The notes under the pieces were generated by a model. The model did not search any database. It saw only the letters and a list, made by a program, of their open reading frames with translations, and was not told the origin of the DNA. A stretch of 64,000 bases of DNA from a virus. The stretch is from the IMG/VR virus record IMGVR_UViG_3300011114_000961, positions 1 to 64,000 of that record; one strand, written 5' to 3'. Shown here one piece after another: positions 39,713 through 47,875 of the stretch. A program made the position numbers and the translations under genes. The stretch's first letter is position 1. Each line of letters begins with the position of its first letter.

Positions 39713-40244
39713 AATGCTGGCTGAAGGCCTGCAATACAAAGACCTAGACGGCATCATGAAGCCCACCATGCATGTGGACGAATTTTCCAGCAAAATGGGC
39801 GACGATGAAGACATCATTGTGCTCAGCTTCTTTGTGCGTGATCTACAAGCTGCCAAGGACCTGATGGGTTGGTTTGAAAAGGGCTACGACTTTGTGATTG
39901 ACGCTGACCGCAGCCCCGGCGAAATCAAACCGTCACGCTATTTGGTGTATGTGGAAATACGCAGACGCAGCACAGCAGCACAGAACATACAGATCTTGTT
40001 GGACGATCTCAGCACCTTAACAGAATTTGATCCTGAAGACTGGACAGTACACTACAAAAATCGTCACTGGCCTTGGTCAGAAGAAGCTTTTGCAAAAACA
40101 GTGCCAATGACGCCAAATGAATATCGTCGCACTACCAATGGCGACCTTAACGAATGGCGTATTGCTGCTGGGATTTCTCCCAAGCGCATACACGAAGTGC
40201 AGGATGATGTTCGTGCATTACAATCTATTGCGGGGTTGATATGA
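39693..40244 (+). CDS. conserved T4-like phage protein
   Basis: 183 residues. The core VDEFSSKMGDDEDIIVLSFF, GWFEKGYDFVIDADRSPGEI and YLVYVEIRRRS is recognisable from T4-like phages, where it is a neighbour of the preceding gene; function unknown. The start is ambiguous among 39678, 39693 and 39714, none with a ribosome site, implying coupling to the upstream gene. ATGA overlap with the mosaic protein. Confidence 0.75.
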   Translation: MNHNHNKMLAEGLQYKDLDGIMKPTMHVDEFSSKMGDDEDIIVLSFFVRDLQAAKDLMGWFEKGYDFVIDADRSPGEIKPSRYLVYVEIRRRSTAAQNIQILLDDLSTLTEFDPEDWTVHYKNRHWPWSEEAFAKTVPMTPNEYRRTTNGDLNEWRIAAGISPKRIHEVQDDVRALQSIAGLI

Positions 40245-41614
40245 GACTACGAGAATTTGATGAAAAAGAACGGCTATTAAAAGCCAACGAAAAATTAACA
40301 AAATACAAAACTGACGCAGGTGCCGACGCCGCAGCAGCAGACGCAGCGGGCAATTTTGCTCGCGGTCACAAACGTTTTAAAGGCATAAATGCTGCTACCA
40401 TAAAACAGTTTGATAATGATGCCAAACTAGCTAAATTGAAAGATCTAAACAAGCAAGGTGTGGCGGAGAACGCAGAACTCAAGAAACGAAAACGTGCCTA
40501 CAACCAGGCTGCTAAAGATGCCAATGCTGACCAAGTGGGTGCAGGCAAGAAGATTGACACAATGAAAAACAGTCTGCGTCAAAAAGATATCAACAAACAA
40601 AGTGTGGCGGAAGGCATGCGAAAGTGGCTGGTGATTCATAGTGGATCACATGGTGAAGGTGGCAAGATGACTATTGACGCTCCTGACTTTGAAGCAGCAT
40701 GGAAATTGGCCAACGAATATGATCTAGACATCATTGACATCAAACCAGTCAAAGGTGTGGCGGAGGAGTGGAGTCAAAAGTACAAGAATTCAATCAATTG
40801 CAGCCACCCCAAAGGTTTCAGCCAAAAGGCGCACTGTGCCGGTAAACAGAAGCACAATGAATCAATTGAAATGGAAATGGTGTGTGAAGACTGTGGCATG
40901 TGTCAAACACACGGCAGTCTAAACGAAATTAAAAAGGGCGAGAAAGACAGCAATGGCTACACTCGTTGCTGGCCAGGCAAGCATGCCGAAGGCACCAAAA
41001 CAGGCAAAAATGGTGGGCAAGTTCGCAACTGTGTGCCCAACGAAAGCATAGAGGAAAGCGAAGAAAACCGCTGTCGCCAATGTGGCATGATCAACTGCAA
41101 GTGCCCTGGTGATAGTTGCAAGTGCAAGCCCATTGCAGGATGGATTCCCAACAAAGGATTCAGAAAAGCTGCAGAGCAAGTGGATGAAGATCAACTGGAC
41201 GAACTTTCAAAAGACACATTAAGAAATTACGTTCGAGCACAACCCGCTAGAATAAAAGGCCCTGCTGGATTGGCCACAACCAATAACAAAAAAGCCGCGC
41301 GAATAGTTAACCGTGATATACCTCGAGCCCTGGACAAATACAAAGATCCTGCATACGGACAACAGGGCATGGCGGAATCCAATGTATTCACTGATGCTAG
41401 AATGAATGCTATCAAAGCCGACCAAGACACATTTGTAGTACATGGAAAAACATATCAGGTCACCGGCGACACCACAGACGAGAGACAAGCAGGATTAGCA
41501 GAAGATTCACTTGCGGCCATGCGTCGACTGGCCGGTGTCACAACGCCGCCTGCAGCCGCACCTAATGGTCCACGTCAGTATCGTCACATGCCCACAGCGG
41601 TGCAACCACGATGA
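40241..41614 (+). CDS. mosaic cassette protein with VAE-type linkers, likely internal virion protein
   Basis: 457 residues, starting MRLREFDEKE. Short unrelated cassettes are separated by near-identical linkers: KQGVAENAEL (about 72), KQSVAEGMRK (about 122), VKGVAEEWSQ (about 171), QGMAESNVF (about 383). Several cassettes are Cys-rich (NCSHPKGFSQKAHCAGK, VCEDCGMCQTHG, RCRQCGMINCKCPGDSCKCK) and may bind zinc. V-A-E fits the [ILV]-x-E consensus of T4-type prohead protease, so this may be a packaged precursor cut into pieces. Inference only. Confidence 0.7.
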   Translation: MRLREFDEKERLLKANEKLTKYKTDAGADAAAADAAGNFARGHKRFKGINAATIKQFDNDAKLAKLKDLNKQGVAENAELKKRKRAYNQAAKDANADQVGAGKKIDTMKNSLRQKDINKQSVAEGMRKWLVIHSGSHGEGGKMTIDAPDFEAAWKLANEYDLDIIDIKPVKGVAEEWSQKYKNSINCSHPKGFSQKAHCAGKQKHNESIEMEMVCEDCGMCQTHGSLNEIKKGEKDSNGYTRCWPGKHAEGTKTGKNGGQVRNCVPNESIEESEENRCRQCGMINCKCPGDSCKCKPIAGWIPNKGFRKAAEQVDEDQLDELSKDTLRNYVRAQPARIKGPAGLATTNNKKAARIVNRDIPRALDKYKDPAYGQQGMAESNVFTDARMNAIKADQDTFVVHGKTYQVTGDTTDERQAGLAEDSLAAMRRLAGVTTPPAAAPNGPRQYRHMPTAVQPR

Positions 41615-41778
41615 AACGCACTGCCAATGGCCGCCCTATACGTCCACTGCCCGGTGCGCCCATCCGACTTGATGCACCAGCAGGTCCTGAAACGCCGCAA
41701 ACATCTGAACGTCAACAACGCAAAGTGCGTAGATCCACCAGAATGATCCCTATCAGTATGTCATTTCGAATGCAATGA
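41611..41778 (+). CDS. 55-residue basic Pro/Arg-rich peptide
   Basis: Begins MKRTANGRPIRPLPGAPIRL and ends with several Met/Arg (STRMIPISMSFRMQ). Joined by ATGA overlaps at both ends, which supports translation. Likely disordered; could bind nucleic acid inside the virion. Confidence 0.65.
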   Translation: MKRTANGRPIRPLPGAPIRLDAPAGPETPQTSERQQRKVRRSTRMIPISMSFRMQ

Positions 41779-42410
41779 GAGCTGAAGATTTCCAAATACA
41801 CGACCACGACAAACTAGATCGCATACTTGCACAGTTATGCGAAATGGTCATTCGCGGCCAACAACAGAATCCTGATCTGGGCATGGTGGCTGCTGCGGTG
41901 CTGGATCCTGACAATCAATGCATAGCCAGCATCAATCATCCCAGTGACACTGGTCATCGTGTGCATGCTGAACGTGCTGCTATCAATGCTTACACTCAGC
42001 AGTTTGGCGCTGTGCCCAGGGGCAGCATAGTGATCACCACGCTGAGTCCTTGCAGCGAACACATGGACGAACGTGACGGCGCTCCTTGTACCGATCTCTT
42101 GCATGAACACGGCATACACAAAGTGTACTGCGGCTATCAAGATCCCACACAACGAGTCGGCCACAAGCGATTTCACACCGAATGCACAAGAAATCGCAAA
42201 CTGCATGAACTGTGCCATCAGTTTGCTGCCACATTCTTGGAGCCCACACAGCAACTGGATGAATTGAGTTTCTTAGGAAGCCCTTGCACCAAAGATTGTT
42301 CGGGACACAGAGCCGGATATCGTTGGTCCAAGGCCCGCGGCAACGTTCATGCTGCCAGCTGGTCTGACAGTTTCAACCGCGGTGCAGCGTTGGCTGCGGC
42401 CGGCAGATAA
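41775..42410 (+). CDS. cytidine deaminase-fold protein fused to a Cys-rich cassette
   Basis: 211 residues. HAERAAI (about 65-71) and TLSPCSEHMDERDGAPC (about 90-106) give the zinc-binding HAE and PC...C of the deaminase superfamily, closest to RibD or dCMP-type members. The C-terminal 50 residues (LGSPCTKDCSGHRAGYRW and GNVHAASWSDSFNRGAAL) form a separate cassette I also associate with phage virion-protein modules, after an IPTQQLDEL-like linker. Might deaminate a nucleotide; the fusion suggests packaging. Confidence 0.75.
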   Translation: MRAEDFQIHDHDKLDRILAQLCEMVIRGQQQNPDLGMVAAAVLDPDNQCIASINHPSDTGHRVHAERAAINAYTQQFGAVPRGSIVITTLSPCSEHMDERDGAPCTDLLHEHGIHKVYCGYQDPTQRVGHKRFHTECTRNRKLHELCHQFAATFLEPTQQLDELSFLGSPCTKDCSGHRAGYRWSKARGNVHAASWSDSFNRGAALAAAGR

Positions 42411-42412
42411 CG

Positions 42413-43147
42413 TTACTTTTTGGTATACACAAAATAAAGACGCCCCAGTTCGGTGGGTTCTTTCTTAAAGGTATCTAGACTTAGATTGTACTTTTCGGCA
42501 AATTCATTTACTATTTCGAATGTCCAAGGAAATATATCCACATAAGGACCTGTTTTGTGCAGCAGTCCAGGATTGGCCCGCAAAAAGAATCGACCACCGG
42601 GCTTTAACAAACTCACGCAGTGTGCAAACCGCTGTTCAATTTCGTCCTTGGAGTTGAAGTTGATCGAACCCAGTGCAATGATCACGTCGTGACTTTCGGG
42701 TTTGACTCGATAGTCCAGGATATCCACTTCATAATCAGCTGCATCGTTGTACGGATCAATGCCGACGATGTTGTGTATGCGACCCTTAAACGGATGATAT
42801 CCACAGCCCACGTCCAGGACCTTTTGTGGATTTAACTGATTGATTTCGTCTACCAAGGCCCAGCCTGAATGATCATATTCGCCTGTGCGCGGCCGCCAAA
42901 TTTCAGCAAAGAATCTGTGTGTGTAACGTTCTGACAAGTCTGCTACAATTTCTTTCAAGGTGCCGCGATATTCACAACTCAAGCCCAGTTCAGCTTCCAC
43001 AGCATCTTTGAACTTGCTGTAGCGTGCTGGTGTCCAGGGCAACTGATCTACCACTGTATGTTCAGTAATAGAAATTTTGCTATACTTGGGCAAAATAAAC
43101 GCACTCTGCAAATTTTTTGTGATTAAGGAGAAAATTTTTGTGTTCAT
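42413..43147 (-). CDS. SAM-dependent methyltransferase
   Basis: 244 residues from the ATG at 43147. The class I motif KVLDVGCGYHPF (motif I), VGIDPYND (acidic end of strand 2), VIIALGSINF (motif IV) and LLKPGGRFFLRANPG (motif VI) are clear. The substrate is probably a small molecule or sugar since no target-recognition domain exists. Convergent with the deaminase gene, two bases away, and divergent from TctC, with which it shares the promoter region. Confidence 0.85.
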   Translation of the reverse strand: MNTKIFSLITKNLQSAFILPKYSKISITEHTVVDQLPWTPARYSKFKDAVEAELGLSCEYRGTLKEIVADLSERYTHRFFAEIWRPRTGEYDHSGWALVDEINQLNPQKVLDVGCGYHPFKGRIHNIVGIDPYNDAADYEVDILDYRVKPESHDVIIALGSINFNSKDEIEQRFAHCVSLLKPGGRFFLRANPGLLHKTGPYVDIFPWTFEIVNEFAEKYNLSLDTFKKEPTELGRLYFVYTKK

Positions 43148-43160
43148 ATAAAATTTTTGG

Positions 43161-43166
43161 TAAATA
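43161..43166 (+). promoter_or_regulatory. late promoter core (GTAAATA) after A/T tract
   Basis: TAAATA preceded by AAAATTTTTGG, as at 24511-24528. A leader of about 25 bases with AAGGAG (43189-43194) leads to the TctC start. Confidence 0.6.
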
Positions 43167-43198
43167 ACTTTGATTTCAAACATATTTAAGGAGAAGTT

Positions 43199-44158
43199 AT
43201 GCACATCAAAAAAATACTGGCTGTTTTGATTTTGTTACCAGCAATGGCATTGGCCTGGGAACCCACTAAACAAATTACTGTGATATATCCAAACGGTCCG
43301 GGTGCGGGCAATGAAATAAGTTTTAAAATTGCAGCAGATATCGTGGAACGCAACACCGGCGCAAAATTTGTATCTGACTATCGGCCAGGTGCTGACGGTA
43401 ATCTCGCCACTAATTATTTCAACACAGTGGCCAATGACGGGCACACTGTGTCGGTGCCTGCTTGTAACAGTCAATGGGTCACAGCCGAAATATGGTATCC
43501 ACAGCTGATCAAATACAATATTTTTGAATTTGAACCAATTGCTAACATTGCCAAAAGCCCGCTGGCGTTCTGGGCTCATCCCAGTAGCCGAGTAAACACA
43601 CCTGAAGAATTGATAAATGAAATTCGATCCAAACAAAGACCTATCAATTTTGCCATTGGTGGCGGCGGACACAAACTAGCAGTAGAATACTTGACCAGCA
43701 AATTGAATGTGTCAGGAGATCGAGTAGAAACTGTGATGTACAAAGGTCCGGCACAAGCACTATTAGATGTAATGGGCGGGCATGTGGAGTTTGGAGTGAC
43801 TCCGGTGGCAGTGGGATATCCTTATGTACCGGCGGGCAAATTGAAGTTGATTGGACTAGCAAGTGAAGTACCTATTCACGGATTGGAAAAAACACCATTG
43901 ATGAAAGATTACGCACCGGGACTAAACATTTATGGTTGTTGGAATCTTATACTGCCAAAAGGCACGCCAAAAGACATACAAGACTGGTATCGCGCCAACT
44001 TCATACCTGCCATCAACAGTCGAGAAGCCAAACAAAAGTTTGATGAAAACATGATGTTCACAAATCCCAAAGAGCACACAGCTGAGGGATTAAATAACAG
44101 TATGATTAAATTACGCAAAGAATGGCAACCCATAGCACAACGATTCAAACCTGAATGA
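43199..44158 (+). CDS. tctC: TctC/Bug-family periplasmic solute-binding protein
   Basis: 319 residues. An N-terminal signal peptide (MHIKKILAVLILLPAMALA) targets it to the periplasm. The mature part follows the tripartite tricarboxylate receptor pattern: PTKQITVIYPNGPGAGNE at the start, GADGNLATNYFNTVANDGHT, FEPIANIAKSPLAFWAHP, GGGGHKLAVEYL, MGGHVEFGVTPV and NLILPKGTP. In bacteria this receptor binds carboxylates such as citrate and feeds TctAB. No transporter genes are nearby, so it would act with the host system or serve another role. AAGGAG site and late promoter. Confidence 0.92.
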   Translation: MHIKKILAVLILLPAMALAWEPTKQITVIYPNGPGAGNEISFKIAADIVERNTGAKFVSDYRPGADGNLATNYFNTVANDGHTVSVPACNSQWVTAEIWYPQLIKYNIFEFEPIANIAKSPLAFWAHPSSRVNTPEELINEIRSKQRPINFAIGGGGHKLAVEYLTSKLNVSGDRVETVMYKGPAQALLDVMGGHVEFGVTPVAVGYPYVPAGKLKLIGLASEVPIHGLEKTPLMKDYAPGLNIYGCWNLILPKGTPKDIQDWYRANFIPAINSREAKQKFDENMMFTNPKEHTAEGLNNSMIKLRKEWQPIAQRFKPE

Positions 44159-44772
44159 AATATATCTTTGTAGCCGGCGCTCCTGGCTCAAAATGGAGCA
44201 GCGTAGTTAAGAACATCTATTACAGCCCCAGCCTGGATCACAGTGATTACAGTGATGCCAGGACTTATCATCACGATGCCAGTGGGCAGACGGAGTTAAT
44301 GCACTTGGGTGCATACTTTGATCCTGGCATGGAGTTTGATTTGCCTCCTGACTTGTTTGCACTGAGTAAAGATGCACTGGAGGATATATTCAACAGTGCA
44401 TTCACTGGTACTGGTGTGCGTATTATCAAAAGTCATATATTTGCCAACAACATTGATTTTTTACGGGCATGTTGGCCTGATTGTCCTGTTGTACTGGTAC
44501 ATCGACCCGACGATGCGTGTTTGGGCTGGTGGGTCAAGTGCGGGCATTTTGACATCACTTATCCACTGTATCACGGCCACTACAAAAATTTAAAAACAAT
44601 GGCCACCATCATCAAACAACAGAATAGCGGCATAGTCAATGCTGCAATGAAATATCCCGGGCGCAATCCATTGGACAATATCATGCTGTGCAACATGCTA
44701 AATCTACAACCGCCGCCAGCAGAATATAAACAAAATTACGCAATGTCAGACGTAAGGGTAACAGTGATATGA
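44155..44772 (+). CDS. sulfotransferase-like P-loop protein
   Basis: 205 residues. YIFVAGAPGSKWSSVVKNIY is a P-loop-like start seen in T4-like phage proteins of the sulfotransferase superfamily; VRIIKSHIFANNIDFL and CPVVLVHRPDD correspond to the later PAPS-contact strand and helix. HLGAYFDPGMEF is also typical of the phage group. PAPS could come from the kinase domain encoded at 46994. ATGA overlaps on both sides tie it to TctC and the oxygenase-like gene. Confidence 0.72.
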   Translation: MKYIFVAGAPGSKWSSVVKNIYYSPSLDHSDYSDARTYHHDASGQTELMHLGAYFDPGMEFDLPPDLFALSKDALEDIFNSAFTGTGVRIIKSHIFANNIDFLRACWPDCPVVLVHRPDDACLGWWVKCGHFDITYPLYHGHYKNLKTMATIIKQQNSGIVNAAMKYPGRNPLDNIMLCNMLNLQPPPAEYKQNYAMSDVRVTVI

Positions 44773-45428
44773 ACTCAAATTGGGAATTGACAAAACAACG
44801 CAGTCAATATCATTTTGACACAGAACGCTGGAATCCCAAATGGGACAGAGTTGAACGCCTGGGACACATAACACCCAACTGGGATCAAGAACTGGCCACA
44901 GCAATAGAAACCAGTCGACCTGTGACATGGCGCACAAGAGGCCAGCCCAATGATGCCAAGGTTCGCAGCAGCGAAGAACACGACCGTGAAGAATACGATT
45001 TAGAATCATACGGCATGAGCAAAGATTATGTTGTGAGCAATTTGAACTATGAGCTTGCTCCGGTGTTTCAGCAAATTGCAAATCAATTTGCATTGGACTC
45101 GGTCATGGCCCGTATACATGTACAGCACCCCGGGCAAGTGTGGAATTTACACCTGGACAAATTGGAAAAATGGATGCCTGCTGATCCCAGTCAAGTGGTG
45201 CGTTATTTTGTACAACTCACAGACTGGCAGCAGGGTCATTTTTGGAGTTACGGCAACTACATGTGGTCTGGCTGGTCAGCCGGAAGTGTGACCACATTTG
45301 ACTGGATCAATGTGCCACATGCCACAGCCAATGCTGGTCATGTGCCCAGAGCCACACTGCAAATCACTGGAATTCGCACTGCTCAAACTGAACAATTCCT
45401 ACAGCAAATTAAATTGGGAAGAATCTAA
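44769..45428 (+). CDS. 2OG-Fe(II) oxygenase-like protein
   Basis: 219 residues. WNLHLDKLE (about 124-132) provides an HxD pair, and VPHATANAGHVPRATLQITG (about 180-199) provides the distal His and the 2OG-binding Arg; VRYFVQLTDWQQGHFW between them fits the jelly roll. This resembles aspartyl/prolyl hydroxylase-type folds used in phage and surface-polymer modification. Substrate unknown. Confidence 0.72.
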   Translation: MNSNWELTKQRSQYHFDTERWNPKWDRVERLGHITPNWDQELATAIETSRPVTWRTRGQPNDAKVRSSEEHDREEYDLESYGMSKDYVVSNLNYELAPVFQQIANQFALDSVMARIHVQHPGQVWNLHLDKLEKWMPADPSQVVRYFVQLTDWQQGHFWSYGNYMWSGWSAGSVTTFDWINVPHATANAGHVPRATLQITGIRTAQTEQFLQQIKLGRI

Positions 45429-45431
45429 GTT

Positions 45432-46049
45432 ATGTCTGACAAACTTTTGATCTGCGGCGATAGTTTTGCCGCAGATTGGACAGTTAAATATCCTGGGTGG
45501 GGTTGGCCTAATAAATTGGCCGAATGTTTTGATGTAACTAATCTTGCACAGCCCGGCTGCGGCGAATACAAAATATATCAGCAGTTGCTATCTGTTGACA
45601 TAAACAAATTTAATACAATCTTGGTATCACATACCAGCCCCAATCGTATATATGTTCGAACTCATCCTGTGCATCACAACGATGTACTGCATAAAAATAG
45701 TGATTTAATTTACACAGACATCCTGGCACACGCAAAAAATGATAAATCATTGAGTTCTATAGTTGATTATTATGAAAACTATTTTGATTTAGAATATGCA
45801 AAATTTGTGCATTCAATGACCTGTGAAAAAATACAAAATTTATTGACCACTGCGACGGGAAAAATTTTGCATGTTGTACACTCTCCCTGGGACAATTTAC
45901 ATCAATTTGATAATATGATGAACTTTGAATGGGTATTTAAAAAACACAACGGCTTTATGAATCACTATACTGACCGTGGCAACAAGATAATTTACGATTT
46001 GATTGTGGAAAAGATTCAAAGAAATGGCCATGGCAAAGATATTACCTAA
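45432..46049 (+). CDS. SGNH/GDSL-type hydrolase 1
   Basis: 205 residues. GDSFAADW at residues 9-16 holds the nucleophile Ser of block I; GCGEYKIYQQL (block II Gly) and HTSPNR (block III Asn) follow. The expected D-x-x-H near the end appears as HYTDRGNK, with its order changed, so catalysis is uncertain. These enzymes remove acyl groups from sugars or lipids. AT-rich compared with its neighbours. Confidence 0.72.
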   Translation: MSDKLLICGDSFAADWTVKYPGWGWPNKLAECFDVTNLAQPGCGEYKIYQQLLSVDINKFNTILVSHTSPNRIYVRTHPVHHNDVLHKNSDLIYTDILAHAKNDKSLSSIVDYYENYFDLEYAKFVHSMTCEKIQNLLTTATGKILHVVHSPWDNLHQFDNMMNFEWVFKKHNGFMNHYTDRGNKIIYDLIVEKIQRNGHGKDIT

Positions 46050-46944
46050 TTTTCTCTGGTGGAGTTTACGCAATGCACGATCAACAGAACTTCAAATTGA
46101 TTCGCCAACAAAGTGCCATGACATTGATCATTACAATGCGTTCTTGTACCCAATTACCTACCATCACAACAGCAGAGGATTCAGAGATCACGAATGGCCT
46201 GACACTGTTGAACAATTGCAGCAGTGCGTTTGGTGCTTTGGCGACAGTCAGACTGTGGGCATTGGTAACCCAATATCACACAACTGGGTTTATCTACTAG
46301 AACAAGCACTAGATCAACGTTGTATCAACGTAAGTATGGCCGGGCAAAGCAATGAATGGATCACTAGAAAAATTCAAAATCTGTTGACTGAAATTACCCC
46401 TCCTACTATTGTAATACACTGGAGTTACACGCACCGTCGAGAAAAACCAGATTCCATTTTAATCGATTTAATTAATTCTGATTGGAAAAAATTCTACAAG
46501 AATATCAAAGATGCAACCTGGCCAAGTGACGTAAAATTTGAGGATTTTCACACCCTGCCCCTGCATGTGCAAAAAGAAATAAAAGAAATACATTATGATG
46601 CTGAGAAAGAAAGATTTAACTTTGATTGCACCAATGGTATGTACGACGAGGAACGGTTTCTTCATTATTCAGAAAACGCCACAACACAAGATGACACACA
46701 AAATACAATTGACTGTATTAATTGCGTTGAACAACTGGCACAGCAACACAATATCACTGTGATACACAGTTTTGTTCCTGAGTTTGCTCCCGGGGATCAA
46801 ATACCGGTAATTGAAAAACATCTAGTGCAAATAGGTGCTAAATTTGTGCCGGCATTTGCGACTATGGATTGGGGTCGTGACATGAGTCATTATGGTGTTA
46901 AAACTGCTGGTTATTTTGTGAGCAAAATTACACAGTTAGTATAA
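46024..46944 (+). CDS. SGNH/GDSL-type hydrolase 2
   Basis: 306 residues. CFGDSQTVGIGNP (block I), NVSMAGQSNEW (block II), VIHWSYTHRRE (block III-like) and DMSHYGVKTAGYF (Asp-x-x-His of block V) give a fuller catalytic set than the preceding gene. The start is 46024 or 46030. It overlaps the previous gene by 26 bases. Tandem SGNH genes suggest stepwise or dual deacylation of a surface sugar. Confidence 0.75.
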   Translation: MAMAKILPNFLWWSLRNARSTELQIDSPTKCHDIDHYNAFLYPITYHHNSRGFRDHEWPDTVEQLQQCVWCFGDSQTVGIGNPISHNWVYLLEQALDQRCINVSMAGQSNEWITRKIQNLLTEITPPTIVIHWSYTHRREKPDSILIDLINSDWKKFYKNIKDATWPSDVKFEDFHTLPLHVQKEIKEIHYDAEKERFNFDCTNGMYDEERFLHYSENATTQDDTQNTIDCINCVEQLAQQHNITVIHSFVPEFAPGDQIPVIEKHLVQIGAKFVPAFATMDWGRDMSHYGVKTAGYFVSKITQLV

Positions 46945-46953
46945 CATGCTCGG

Positions 46954-46959
46954 TAAATA
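46954..46959 (+). promoter_or_regulatory. late promoter core (GTAAATA)
   Basis: TAAATA after the SGNH gene stop, 34 bases before the kinase-nucleotidyltransferase start. Confidence 0.5.
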
Positions 46960-46993
46960 ATAGCACACCACACTTCAAACAAATAGAAATAAC

Positions 46994-47851
46994 ATGAGTC
47001 CACAAAAAATCTTGATCATGGGCCTGCCCGGCTCAGGCAAAACTTATCTGGCCACAGCACTAAAAAAATACCTGGAAGATAACAGCAGCATAAAGACCAT
47101 GCCCATGTATAGAACCGTGAACATGGAATCCGTGCCCACAGCATATCATTCTCAAGTGGATTGGTTCAATGCCGACGAGATACGCAAACGTTACAACGAC
47201 TGGGATTTCAGTCGGGAAGGCCGTATCCGTCAAAGTTTACGCATGGCTGAATTTGCATTAAAATGTTCAGGCGACTATGTGATCTGCGACTTTGTGGCAC
47301 CATTAACAGAACAACGCAACAACTTCAAGGCAGACTGGACCATTTGGATGGACACAATTGATCGTGGACGCTTTGAAGATACCAACCAAGCGTTTGTGCC
47401 ACCTGAAGTATACGACTTCCGTATCACAGAGCAAAACGCCGACAAGTGGGCTGAGTTTGTTGGGCAACACATCCTGGACAATCGCCGACGCCCTGTGTTT
47501 GATTGGCAAAAAGAAACTGTGCAGATGCTGGGTCGCTGGCAACCATGGCATGCAGGACATCGTGCCTTGTTTGACCGTGCCATAGCCAAAACTGGGCAGG
47601 TTGTAATCCAGGTGAGAGATTGTCAAGGCTGGCAAGGGTCCAATCCTTTTGCAATTGATCAAGTGAAGAATAATATACGCAGAGATCTAGACCCTGTGTA
47701 TCAAGGGCAATACGAAATACAAGTTGTGCCCAACATTGTAAATATCACTTACGGACGTGATGTAGGTTACCGCATTGAGCAAGAAACATTTGACGAAAAA
47801 ACACACAGTATCAGTGCCACAAACATACGCAAAAGCATGGGGTTAGAATAA
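46994..47851 (+). CDS. fusion of APS-kinase-like and nucleotidyltransferase-like domains
   Basis: 285 residues. Residues 1-165 resemble adenylylsulfate kinase: Walker A GLPGSGKTYLA, NADEIRKRYNDWDFS, a GRIRQSLRMAEFA helix, CDFVAPLTEQR and WMDTIDRGRFEDTN. Residues 175-285 resemble cytidylyltransferase/NMNAT enzymes: GRWQPWHAGHRALF (HxGH) and ISATNIRKSM. A plain sulfate assimilation role would need ATP sulfurylase; instead the second domain looks NMNAT- or CTP-transferase-like. Late promoter upstream, no ribosome site. Confidence 0.8.
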   Translation: MSPQKILIMGLPGSGKTYLATALKKYLEDNSSIKTMPMYRTVNMESVPTAYHSQVDWFNADEIRKRYNDWDFSREGRIRQSLRMAEFALKCSGDYVICDFVAPLTEQRNNFKADWTIWMDTIDRGRFEDTNQAFVPPEVYDFRITEQNADKWAEFVGQHILDNRRRPVFDWQKETVQMLGRWQPWHAGHRALFDRAIAKTGQVVIQVRDCQGWQGSNPFAIDQVKNNIRRDLDPVYQGQYEIQVVPNIVNITYGRDVGYRIEQETFDEKTHSISATNIRKSMGLE

Positions 47852-47864
47852 TAATACTAGTAGA

Positions 47865-47870
47865 TAAATA
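47865..47870 (+). promoter_or_regulatory. late promoter core (GATAAATA) of lysis cassette
   Basis: TAAATA ends 5 bases before the first lysis gene's ATG at 47876. Confidence 0.62.
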
Positions 47871-47875
47871 TCTAC

